10,400 nt of DNA from Isotricha intestinalis (GCA_023807065.1 JAJJLU010001081.1:1-10400), one strand, 5' to 3'. Positions 1 to 7,650 are shown, counted from the first letter of the stretch. The notes: generated by a model not told the origin, from the sequence alone. Translations and numbers: made by a program.

Positions 1-17
1 AATCCCCAATCCCCAAT
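1..17. repeat. Telomeric repeat remnant (AATCCCC units, C-rich strand)
   Basis: The window opens with two complete AATCCCC units followed by AAT, then changes abruptly to ordinary A/T-rich sequence. C-runs of four are otherwise very rare here. The C-rich strand reads 5' to 3' inward from the left end, which is the orientation of a left telomere. The unit (TTGGGGA read from the other strand and phase) resembles ciliate G4T2-type telomeres, but with 7 bases rather than the 6 of Tetrahymena. Only about 2.4 units are visible, so this may be a trimmed telomere or, less likely, an internal short repeat. Confidence 0.65.
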
Positions 18-171
18 TTTACAATTTTTTTTATTGTTATAATTAATAACACTAATCTAAAAAATTGAAAAAATTTTTAAAAAAATATAATAATAAAATA
101 AATTTTAAATTTTAATTTAAATTTAAATATTATAATTATTTTAAATAAATTCTTTTTAAAAAATAATTCTT

Positions 172-213
172 GAAAAAAAAAGGCGAAAAAAAAAAAGGTG
201 AAAAAAAAAAGGC
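172..213. repeat. Degenerate A-tract/GGY tandem repeat, three units
   Basis: Three consecutive units of the form G-A(9 to 11)-GG(C/T) run head to tail: 172-184 (13 bp), 185-199 (15 bp) and 200-213 (14 bp). The regular spacing of a GGC or GGT after each long A run sets this apart from random A-richness. It lies about 160 bp inside the telomeric repeat. It could be a subtelomeric satellite remnant or simple slippage expansion. No function can be assigned. Confidence 0.6.
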
Positions 214-322
214 AATAAAGATAAAAAAAAATTAAAAATAGAATTTTCATTATGCTTATCTTCTTAGTGTAGAGTACTTGCTTCTTGAAAATTTTAGAAC
301 TCTTTTTTTCTTTGTGTTGTGA

Positions 323-852
323 ATAAGTAACTATAACTTTCAAATTAAGATTCATTCTGGATTTAGTGGAATAAAAGAAACTTATTGTTTCTTCTCAAAT
401 AGATTGTTTATTTACCCAGAAAAAAATAATAATAGAAAAAAATAAAAGAATCTTTTATATCCATTCATAGAGAAGAAGATTTAATTGATTATAATATTAA
501 TGAAATGATTTATATGATGTTAAAATTTTTCAATTCAAGATAAATAATGAAAATTTTTTATTTAAAATTAATAATCATTATAAATTATTTAATATTTATT
601 TAAATTAAAATAAATAAGATAAAAAAATATATTTCAGGAAATTATAAAAAATATATTTTTGATTATTAAAATTATGGAGAATTAATTTATTTATATTTTT
701 TGATTCATTATCTACATCATGGTTAAGAAAAAAATTGTATAAAAATTTATTCCAAGGAATTAAAGAATGAAAATTACAATGAATCATTCAAATTTTATAG
801 GAATAAAATAAAAGGATTTTTTAAAGAAATATACTATCTACAATTTCAATAA
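323..852 (+). pseudogene. Possible decayed plus-strand gene (frameshifted fragments)
   Basis: Four plus-strand open stretches with codon choices like those of the real genes lie in order: 323-445, 436-543, 663-770 and 727-852, each ending in a stop. The first contains the peptide SGIKETYCFFSNRLFIYPEK, the second REEDLIDYNINEMIYMM, the third SWLRKKLYKNLFQGIKE and the fourth NENYNESFKFYRNKIKGFF. Fragments one and two overlap by 10 bases and three and four by 44 bases in different frames, the pattern left by frameshifts in an old gene. No start codon or recognisable family is visible. In sequence this A/T-rich, chance open frames of 30-40 codons do occur, and a 60-codon minus-strand frame overlaps fragments three and four, so confidence is low. 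Small introns would be an alternative explanation for the breaks. Confidence 0.2.
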
Positions 853-986
853 TGAATTATTTTAAAAATAAAAACTTTAAAGTTTTAGAAATTAATAAAA
901 AAAATAGTAATATTTAATTCACTTAAAATTTATAATTTACCTTTATATATATAATTTATTGTAAAAAAAATTTTTTATATTTTTCT

Positions 987-2249
987 CTATTTTTTTGTCT
1001 TAAACAATTCATTTTTAATATCTTCAAAATTTTCAGTTTGACTTAAATTAAGTCCTTTTTTATTAGAATTTTCCTGAGTTGTAACATCATTGGTATTAAA
1101 ACTTATATTAGAAGAACAATTATCTTCTTCTTCGAATTCTAAATTTGAATAATTAGAATTATATTTTAAAATTTCTTTGTAATTTAACATTTGTTTTTTA
1201 GAACTATTATTCTTAATAACAGTACTACTTTCCCTATCATGAATGATAACTGAATCATTATAATCTTCTATATTATCATTATAAGAATTTAATTCCAAAT
1301 TAACATTTTCATTTTCATTATTATTATTATTATCATAAATAATTTCTTGATTATCATTATGAATTTCTTTATAGAATACATCTTTATTTTTTTCTATAAA
1401 ATTAATTAATAATTTTTTAGAACCCGATTTTTTAATAAACTTATGATCTAATAATTGAGGAATATTAGGTCTTTTATTAGGATCAGTATTTAAGCATAAT
1501 TTCACAAAATCATTAAATTCATTACTAAAATGATTATTATCTTTTAAACCTTTAATAGGATTTTGAATTATTTTTTTCATAGCAATGATAGGTTTAAATT
1601 CACTATAAGGAGGTTCACCTTCAACTAATTCATAACATGTAATTCCTAAAGACCAAATATCTGTTTTTTCATTATATTTTTCTCTCATAATAACTTCAGG
1701 ACTCATCCAATAAGGACTTCCTACTCTATTATTACTATTTATATTATATTTATTCACTGAAATACCAAAATCACAAATTTTTACTCTTCCTTCTGAACTT
1801 AATAATAAGTTATGAGCTTTTATATCTCTATGAATTATATTGTTTGAATGTAAAAATAATAAACCAAATAATATATTTTGAATTATTGTTGATATTAATT
1901 CTTCATTTATTTTATTATTAATTCTATTCAAATATGTTAATATATTTCCATATTCAAAATATTCTAAAATTAACCATATTGTATTATCTTCATTTAAATA
2001 ATAAACTCCATAGAATTTTTCTATGAAAAGATTTTTGTTTTTAACAAATCTAAAAAAATTGATTTCATTTTTAATTGAATCAATGTTTTTTTCTATTTCA
2101 TGACATATTTTAATAGAATAAATTTTATTTGTTTTTTTACTTATTCCTTTATAAACTTTACAAGTACTTCCAATTCCAATTAGTTCTATTAATTCAAATA
2201 AATCTTTTGGACAATATTCATTTGTTAAATAATTCCTAAAAATATTCAT
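987..2249 (-). CDS. Ste20/MST-like serine/threonine protein kinase
   Basis: This 420-residue protein is predicted to phosphorylate Ser/Thr in protein substrates. The kinase domain spans about residues 17-272: glycine-rich loop GIGSTCKV (25-32), catalytic Lys47 in YSIK, helix-C Glu62, HRDIKAHN (140-147), DFG (160-162), and an activation segment ending WMSPE (181-185). The order and spacing, plus DIWSLGI, ELVEGEPPY and the C-lobe end HKFIKKSG followed by a helix resembling that after MST1/2 kinase domains, place it in the Ste20 group near GCK-II/MST (Hippo) kinases. Residues about 300-420 are an Asn/Ser/Glu-rich, probably disordered tail. I see no SARAH dimerisation domain, so a Hippo role is not supported. 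Oddities are Cys30 for the third loop glycine, Ser178 for the usual Thr of GTP, and SPE for APE. The gene is a single exon ending in TAG, with the TRM13 stop 101 bp upstream of its start. Confidence 0.9.
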   Translation of the reverse strand: MNIFRNYLTNEYCPKDLFELIELIGIGSTCKVYKGISKKTNKIYSIKICHEIEKNIDSIKNEINFFRFVKNKNLFIEKFYGVYYLNEDNTIWLILEYFEYGNILTYLNRINNKINEELISTIIQNILFGLLFLHSNNIIHRDIKAHNLLLSSEGRVKICDFGISVNKYNINSNNRVGSPYWMSPEVIMREKYNEKTDIWSLGITCYELVEGEPPYSEFKPIIAMKKIIQNPIKGLKDNNHFSNEFNDFVKLCLNTDPNKRPNIPQLLDHKFIKKSGSKKLLINFIEKNKDVFYKEIHNDNQEIIYDNNNNNENENVNLELNSYNDNIEDYNDSVIIHDRESSTVIKNNSSKKQMLNYKEILKYNSNYSNLEFEEEDNCSSNISFNTNDVTTQENSNKKGLNLSQTENFEDIKNELFKTKK

Positions 2250-2350
2250 ATATTAAAATTAAATTTTCCGATAAAAAATATAAAAAATAAAGATTTATTT
2301 AATCAATAAAATTTATTTAATGGTATTTACATTAATTATTAATAATTTAA

Positions 2351-3817
2351 TTAATTATTGATAGCAAGGATAAGATTATTTTCAGTTGTAATTTTATTAT
2401 CACAATATTTCATATAAAATGTTTTAAATCCTTTATTAATTAAATAAATACATCTAGCTATATCAACAATATATTTAGAAATTAATCCAATATATTTTTT
2501 AGATATTTTTTTTTGAATAAAAATTTCTTCAAAGGCTTTTTCTTTTTCACTTTTATTTTTTTCTTTATCATTTATAGGACCAAAAATCCAACTAGTAGCT
2601 TTAAATAAAAATATAATTTGTTTAACATTCATTTTTAAATCATCAATATAAAAATCAATATTATTTAATAATTCAACTCTACAAATATGATGACAACAAG
2701 TAGCCATACATAAACCTTTAATTTTATTTAAATTATTATAATTAAATAAACAAGTTAAAGATAAATCAAAAGCACATCCACAAATATGTTTAGCAACTCC
2801 AATAAAATAATAATTTTCTTTTAATTTTTCAAAAGTTTCCTTTTCAACAGGAATTTCTTCAATTTTATCTAAATAATTTAAATTAAAATCAATAATATCT
2901 GTTCTATATCTTATCATATTTTTTCTATTTTTTTCTTTTTTATATCTTAAACCTCCTTTTCTTTCTAATAAAATTATAGGAGATTTTTCATTATTTATTT
3001 TACTTATTTCTTCACTTAAACCTCCTTTTCCAGCTCCAAATTCTATAATAATACAATTTTCAGTGTTAATATCCAATAAATTTGATTTAAAAATTAATTT
3101 ACTTATTGCTTCATTTTGAATTTCATGTTTTTTACTATGAATTATTTGATCTGTTTCATTTAAATCTTTTTCTATATTTATATTTATTCCACTTATTAAA
3201 TAATTTATATCTTTATTTTCATTATTTTTATTATAATTCTCTAATATTAATTCTCTTAATTTATTGTCTTCTACATATTTTGAATATATATTCTTGCATA
3301 TTTCATATGATGATATTATTAAATCAATCATTTTTGAATATTCCTCAATTTCTAAATCTTCATATTTCATATTATATAATTTTTCTAATTCTTCTTTTGA
3401 AGGAAGAGAATAATTTTTATTTTCTTTTGCCTTATTTATATTTTCTGAATACCAAGGAAATTCTTTGTGTTTGTTTTCATTTTTTAAAGTATTACAGTTT
3501 TTAAGATGATTTTCATATTTTGATTTTAAAATTCTATGTTTTGAATCATAAGGACATATTAAAAATTCTTCTTCTTCATTTGGTTTATGATAAACACAAA
3601 ATTCACTTCCATTATATTTATTAAAATTACAATATTTAAATTTTTTTATTATATAAAATTCACATTTATTTGTGTCTGGATTATGAATGGGAATTTCTTT
3701 TTCTTTTCCTTTATATATTATTTTTTTTGTTGGTAATTTTAAACTATCTTCTTTCAATTTTATTTTTTCTTCTTCTTTTTTCTTTTTTTTTTCTATTTTT
3801 AAATCAATTTTTTCCAT
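2351..3817 (-). CDS. TRM13: tRNA 2'-O-methyltransferase TRM13 with CCCH and CHHC zinc fingers
   Basis: TRM13 uses S-adenosylmethionine to 2'-O-methylate position 4 in the acceptor stem of certain tRNAs (family knowledge). All family parts are visible in 488 residues. A TRM13-type CCCH finger is formed by C52, C63, C74 and H77. A U11-48K-type CHHC finger follows at C88, H94, H104 and C108. A Lys/Asn/Glu-rich linker leads to the methyltransferase domain (about 235-488), with SAM motif IIEFGAGKGGLSEE (257-270), KHICGCAFDL (343-352) and the diagnostic ATCCHHIC (372-379). The C-terminus TTENNLILA matches the family ending. The N-terminal 25 residues are Lys/Glu-rich, from a T-rich DNA stretch. The start is the first ATG after an A/T-rich leader, with A-rich bases just before it. 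The gene is a single exon ending in TAA and appears intact. The neighbouring kinase does not suggest a shared pathway. Confidence 0.95.
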   Translation of the reverse strand: MEKIDLKIEKKKKKEEEKIKLKEDSLKLPTKKIIYKGKEKEIPIHNPDTNKCEFYIIKKFKYCNFNKYNGSEFCVYHKPNEEEEFLICPYDSKHRILKSKYENHLKNCNTLKNENKHKEFPWYSENINKAKENKNYSLPSKEELEKLYNMKYEDLEIEEYSKMIDLIISSYEICKNIYSKYVEDNKLRELILENYNKNNENKDINYLISGININIEKDLNETDQIIHSKKHEIQNEAISKLIFKSNLLDINTENCIIIEFGAGKGGLSEEISKINNEKSPIILLERKGGLRYKKEKNRKNMIRYRTDIIDFNLNYLDKIEEIPVEKETFEKLKENYYFIGVAKHICGCAFDLSLTCLFNYNNLNKIKGLCMATCCHHICRVELLNNIDFYIDDLKMNVKQIIFLFKATSWIFGPINDKEKNKSEKEKAFEEIFIQKKISKKYIGLISKYIVDIARCIYLINKGFKTFYMKYCDNKITTENNLILAINN

Positions 3818-4179
3818 TTTAATTTTAAAACAGATAATTATTTAATTTTATGATAAAGTAATATAAAAAATTTAGAAAAATAAATAATTTAATAAAATAT
3901 TACATTTAAAATTTGATTAAATAAAGAATAACTATTATAATTTTTCCCCATTATAATTTATAAATTATTAACATTAAAAAAAAGAAAACATTAATATTTT
4001 TATTTAACCCAATAATTTATAACAATTTAAAATATAGTTTTAAAAAAATAAAAATTTTCTAATTATATTTAAGTCAAATAATTCTTATTTTTATTAAGTT
4101 CATATTATTAACCCAATATTTATAATTCTTATATTAATCAAATATTATAAAAATTAAATGTTTTTAACAAATAAAAAAT
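3818..4179. other. Intergenic spacer upstream of TRM13
   Basis: This 362-bp spacer is extremely A/T-rich, with no open frame of note and no RNA gene that I can see. It must contain the TRM13 promoter on the minus strand and the 3' end of the PP2C transcript. Landmarks are a 16-bp perfect palindrome, ATAATTTATAAATTAT, at 3953-3968, preceded by an isolated C4 run at 3946-3949, and two copies of TAACCCAATA at 4005-4014 and 4109-4118, each followed by a TTTATA. These are candidates for promoter or processing elements, but base composition alone makes palindromes of A and T likely. Confidence 0.5.
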
Positions 4180-5520
4180 CTATTTTTTATGCTCCTTAAA
4201 CATATTTCCTACTTTTTGTTTTAGTACTTTATTATTAATAAATTTTTCCAATCCTTCTAAACCAATAACAATAACAGACAAATTATCTCCTGACATTTTA
4301 TCCATAGAATTCTTAATAATCATATTACAAATATCTAAAGATACTAAATTAATATCATTTCTTCTTTCTTTATCAGTATTTTGAATAGCAAACCAAGCAC
4401 AATCAATAATTTCATTATTTTTCAACATATCAAAAATCCCATCACATCCTAATATAATAAAATCACATAAATTATTATTTTCAAAAATAAAAATTTCAGG
4501 AGTAGAAATAATTTGATTAGGAATTCCTCCTAAATTTTTAAATTTAGATTTAGGATCTCCAATAGTTCTACTAACTGAAAGATCACAAGGATAAATTCTA
4601 TAAATAACATCTACATCATTAGTATATTTATCGAATTCTTTTTCATTTTGAATAATTGTAACTTTATTAATATCTCTAAAAGGATCATCATTATCAATAT
4701 AAACTTTACAACCGGATTTAATAATTCTTTCAAATTCTTTAGGATTATTAGGCTTATGATCAATAGTTAAAGGACGAATTTTACTTCCATTTTCCATTGA
4801 CATAATTGCTCTTGAATCTCCTATATTACATAAAAATATTTTATTATCAACTATTAAACATACTAATACACATGAACCGCTAAAATCAGTTTTTTCATTA
4901 TATTTATTTAAATCATCTGTAGTTAAATTTTTAAATTGTTGATTAAATTCATTTTCTGCTCTTTCAATAGCTGAGATTAAACTTTGTTTAACATCAATAG
5001 GAAAATTTTTATCTTCAAGAATAAAATTTAATAAATTATCTCTTAAATAAATAGAACATTTATCTCCTCCATGACCATCAAATATTGCAAAATATGATAT
5101 TTTTGGCCAAGTTTTTAATTTTGAATTATGAGGTTTTTTAATATTTACACATACTGCAATTTTATCTTCATTATCATCTTTAAGTAAACCATGATATGAA
5201 TTAAAAGCATATGATTTTATTATTCCAAAATGTTTTTGAGACATTTCTCCTTCTTCATATCTTGGATATTCTTTCTTTAAAATGTCAATTGATAAATCTT
5301 CTTCCTTTTGTAATTGTAATTCGTTTGTAACTTCTGGTTTTGATTTAAAGTTTATTAACGGTGATACATTATTTATTATTTTATTCGCGAAATTTTGAGC
5401 ATTTGTTAATGTGTGACTGTCTTTTCTTTTGTGATTTGCTTTTTCATTCTTCATTAATTTGGATTTATCTGTTTTTGGCTGTTTAACTGAATTTGATTTT
5501 TTTGTTCGACGACCTTCCAT
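4180..5520 (-). CDS. PP2C-family (PPM) serine/threonine phosphatase
   Basis: This 446-residue protein is a Mg/Mn-dependent phosphatase expected to dephosphorylate phospho-Ser/Thr. The PPM motifs appear in order: DDNEDK (115-120), FDGHGG (147-152), SGSCVLVCLI (214-223), NIGDSRA (232-238), LTIDHKP (251-257), LSVSRTIGD (314-322), LGCDGIFD (357-364) and GDNLSVIVIG (411-420). The metal-binding aspartates D119, D148, D360 and D412 are all present, so it should be active. Residues 1-60 are basic and Lys/Asn/Ser-rich with no signal peptide or membrane segment, suggesting a soluble cytoplasmic or nuclear enzyme. The 271-310 region is longer than in short animal PP2Cs. The start ATG follows an unbroken run of eight A residues. 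The gene is one exon ending in TAG. A duplicated palindromic element lies 136-210 bp upstream of the start. Which kinase it opposes cannot be read from the sequence. Confidence 0.95.
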   Translation of the reverse strand: MEGRRTKKSNSVKQPKTDKSKLMKNEKANHKRKDSHTLTNAQNFANKIINNVSPLINFKSKPEVTNELQLQKEEDLSIDILKKEYPRYEEGEMSQKHFGIIKSYAFNSYHGLLKDDNEDKIAVCVNIKKPHNSKLKTWPKISYFAIFDGHGGDKCSIYLRDNLLNFILEDKNFPIDVKQSLISAIERAENEFNQQFKNLTTDDLNKYNEKTDFSGSCVLVCLIVDNKIFLCNIGDSRAIMSMENGSKIRPLTIDHKPNNPKEFERIIKSGCKVYIDNDDPFRDINKVTIIQNEKEFDKYTNDVDVIYRIYPCDLSVSRTIGDPKSKFKNLGGIPNQIISTPEIFIFENNNLCDFIILGCDGIFDMLKNNEIIDCAWFAIQNTDKERRNDINLVSLDICNMIIKNSMDKMSGDNLSVIVIGLEGLEKFINNKVLKQKVGNMFKEHKK

Positions 5521-5655
5521 TTTTTTTTATTTTATTTTACTTTTATTTTTATGTATTTTATTCTTGATTATTTAATTTTTTATATTTAATGTTGTAATAA
5601 TTTTTTTGATTTTTAGTTATGATTCATTTAAAAATTTATTTTTTAAAAGGAATTT

Positions 5656-5751
5656 TTTATATTTTAATTATAAATATATATAATTAAATAAATTTCTTTA
5701 TATTTTAATTATAAATATATATAATTAAATGAATTATTTATTTATTTATTT
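5656..5751. repeat. Perfect 34-bp direct repeat with internal dyad, plus ATTT microsatellite
   Basis: Two identical 34-bp copies lie at 5656-5689 and 5697-5730 (period 41). Each contains a 9-bp inverted repeat, TTAATTATA and TATAATTAA, around a 6-base spacer (5664-5687 and 5705-5728), so each copy could bind a dimeric protein or fold as a hairpin in RNA. An (ATTT)4 run follows at 5736-5751. The block fills most of the spacer between the M1-peptidase stop and the PP2C start. It could therefore act as PP2C upstream sequence, as peptidase 3' sequence, or be neutral duplication. The identity of the copies indicates a recent or maintained duplication. Confidence 0.8.
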
Positions 5752-5760
5752 TTCTTTTTT

Positions 5761-7650
5761 TTAAGGATTGTTAAATTTATTTGAAATAATTTTCCTAATA
5801 ATAGGATGATAAATATTTTTATTTTTTTCAAAAAAATCTTTAGCTTCATTAGGTTGAAAATCAAACCAATAAAAATAAAGATATTTAACAAATTTTAATC
5901 TCCCATTTTCAAGAAGAAACTTTTTAACTCCATTTATACAATCTTCACTTTTTATTTTTAATCCTAAAAGAAACCACATATTCATAATTTCAACATTATA
6001 ATAATCTTTTTCAAACCCTAAAATATTTTTAATATTCTTATAAACATCAATATTAATTTTCTCAGAATTAATAAAAGAATAAATTAAAAAATATAATTTA
6101 ACATTATGATTCATTTGAATAAATAAATTTTTATCTTCTAAACTGGAATTTCCATTAATAAATTTATCAAATAAATTTAAAGCATTATCACATAAAGAAC
6201 TTTGAAAATTAAATTCAGCAAAAGGTTTTCCATAAGAATTAATCCATAAATCCCAATCAACATTACTTAATATTTCTTCTCCATCTTTTCCTTCTGTATT
6301 TTCCATAATATATTGTTCATAAACTTCTTTAAAAGCTTTATAATCAATACTATTATATTTATATTTTTGAATATAAATTTGAATCATTAATTGAAAAACT
6401 TCATTACCAACTAAACTTTGTAAATAATATAAAAATTGAAATCCTTTTTCATAAGGAATTAAAGAATAATAATCAATAGGATCTAAACCATAAATATCAG
6501 GATTTAAAGAAGTAAAAGTAGAATCTTCTCCTAATTTTTCTATATCATGAATCACATTTTCAAATCCAATTAAATATTCTAAATTTTCCATTTCTTCACC
6601 ATATAATAATCCTATTACTTTTCTTTCTATAAATTTACAAAATCCTTCATTAATCCAATAATTCTTCCAATTTTTATTTGTTAATAAATTCCCTGTCCAA
6701 GAATGAATCATTTCATTTATTAATATATTTAATAAAGATTTATCCCCTGATAAAATTGAAGGAGAAATAAAAGTTAAATTTGGATTTTCAATCCCAGCGA
6801 ATGGGAAATTAAAAGGTAATATTAATATATTAAATATTTCCCATTCATAATTACTACCTAAATAATATTCTATATTTTCTAAATATTTTTCAATGTCTTC
6901 AAATTCTTTTTCAGCTTTTTCAATTAAGCCAATTTCAGTATATATTCCACATCGATTTGATAGTTTTTTATATTCAAAATTACCACAAGCAAAAGAAATT
7001 AAATAAGTTGGAATAGGTATTTTTTGTTTATATAATATATTATTTTTTTTTGTATTTGAATTATAAAAAAATCCTCTTTGAATTCCACTGAATAAAAATT
7101 TATATGGGTTTTCAACTTCTAAATTTGCTTCTATTGTTACTTTTGCAAAAGGAGAATCTTGACAAGGAAATAAATTCCTACATTGAATAAATTTACTTTG
7201 AGTATATATAAAAGAATATTTTTTATTAAATGTTTGTTCTTTATCTATAAATTGAAGAGCAGAATTTTCTTTTGTTATAAAAGTTATTTTTATTTTTAAA
7301 TAATCTGGTTTTGGATCTTCAGAAAATTCAGGTAAGAAAATTATTAAAGGAGTTCCTAAAGTATTTTTAAATTCATTTTCTTCGTGAATTTGAAAATTTA
7401 AAGGATAAACATTATTATTTTGAATATATTCTACTTTTTCAATTTGAGGTCCTTTTAAATCTAAGACTAAATAATTTATATTTTTATCAATATATAAATA
7501 TGTTGTTGTTATTGATCCTGATAATATTTTTTTTTTAATATCTAATGAGGCAAAAATTTCCATTTCTTTTTGAATAATTTTATCAAAATTAGAATATGAA
7601 GATATATCTTCTGGATTTAAATCTATTGTTATTGTTCCTTCTTCTGTCAT
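5761..7650 (-). CDS. LTA4H: Leukotriene-A4-hydrolase-family M1 aminopeptidase, HExxH motif altered to NExxH
   Basis: This 629-residue protein matches the LTA4H branch of M1 zinc metallopeptidases over its full length (human LTA4H is about 611). Visible parts are an N-terminal beta domain (1 to about 226) with TQSKFIQCRNLFPCQDSPFAK-type sequence at 150-170, GIEN (286-289) for GxMEN, NEMIHSWTGN (312-321), third zinc ligand Glu335 in WINEG, proton donor Tyr400 in PYEKGF, and an all-helical C-terminal domain (about 480-629) with GRLK (583-586) matching the substrate-carboxylate-binding Arg/Lys. The first zinc-ligand histidine is Asn312 (codon AAT; His would be CAT). The other ligands, His316 and Glu335, and catalytic Glu313 remain. 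Loss of that His should impair zinc binding, so this may be a pseudoenzyme, unless the base is a sequencing error. No signal peptide is seen, so it is likely cytosolic. The start ATG follows an A-rich leader. It is one exon ending in TAA, 71 bp from the GPCR-PIPK stop. Confidence 0.93.
   Translation of the reverse strand: MTEEGTITIDLNPEDISSYSNFDKIIQKEMEIFASLDIKKKILSGSITTTYLYIDKNINYLVLDLKGPQIEKVEYIQNNNVYPLNFQIHEENEFKNTLGTPLIIFLPEFSEDPKPDYLKIKITFITKENSALQFIDKEQTFNKKYSFIYTQSKFIQCRNLFPCQDSPFAKVTIEANLEVENPYKFLFSGIQRGFFYNSNTKKNNILYKQKIPIPTYLISFACGNFEYKKLSNRCGIYTEIGLIEKAEKEFEDIEKYLENIEYYLGSNYEWEIFNILILPFNFPFAGIENPNLTFISPSILSGDKSLLNILINEMIHSWTGNLLTNKNWKNYWINEGFCKFIERKVIGLLYGEEMENLEYLIGFENVIHDIEKLGEDSTFTSLNPDIYGLDPIDYYSLIPYEKGFQFLYYLQSLVGNEVFQLMIQIYIQKYKYNSIDYKAFKEVYEQYIMENTEGKDGEEILSNVDWDLWINSYGKPFAEFNFQSSLCDNALNLFDKFINGNSSLEDKNLFIQMNHNVKLYFLIYSFINSEKINIDVYKNIKNILGFEKDYYNVEIMNMWFLLGLKIKSEDCINGVKKFLLENGRLKFVKYLYFYWFDFQPNEAKDFFEKNKNIYHPIIRKIISNKFNNP

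Larger units (their letters stand above)
18..986. other. Subtelomeric region without an intact gene
   Basis: This 970-bp stretch lies between the telomeric repeat and the stop codon of the first gene. I see no tRNA, rRNA or intact protein gene in it. Positions 18-240 are almost pure A/T with an A-tract repeat. Positions about 240-540 and 660-850 are visibly richer in G and C than the true intergenic spacers of this window, and carry short plus-strand open stretches with protein-like codons, listed separately as a possible relic. The two minus-strand open stretches here (77-355 and 605-787) are largely poly-F/K or N/Y/L/F translations of low-complexity A/T sequence, and I do not call them genes. 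Confidence 0.5.

Noticed and set aside
77..355. Minus-strand open frame of 92 codons in the subtelomere
   Set aside because: Its second half is almost entirely Phe, Ile and Lys from A/T homopolymers, and there is no recognisable domain. T-rich strands lack stops by composition.
240..540. Reading TAA and TAG as Gln to join subtelomeric fragments into one long frame
   Set aside because: A continuous protein-like reading appears around 270-470 if stops are read as Gln, but the five intact genes clearly use TAA and TAG as terminators and contain none internally.
605..787. Minus-strand open frame of 60 codons
   Set aside because: Short, no family resemblance, and it overlaps plus-strand fragments that look equally coding. 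A frame of this length is plausible by chance in this composition.
1320..1335. ATT/AAT trinucleotide run in the kinase gene as a microsatellite
   Set aside because: It simply encodes a short poly-Asn stretch in the disordered tail, common in A/T-rich genomes.
987..2249. Calling the kinase a true Hippo/MST orthologue
   Set aside because: The kinase domain is MST-like, but no SARAH domain is visible in the Asn-rich tail and the MST activation-loop Thr is missing.
2334..2347. Palindrome AATTATTAATAATT near the TRM13 stop
   Set aside because: A 14-base A/T palindrome is expected by chance at this base composition and no second copy or function is evident.
3106..3504. Plus-strand open frame of 132 codons
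   Set aside because: It lies wholly inside TRM13 on the opposite strand and is rich in Leu, Tyr and Phe, as expected from the complement of Lys/Glu/Asn codons.
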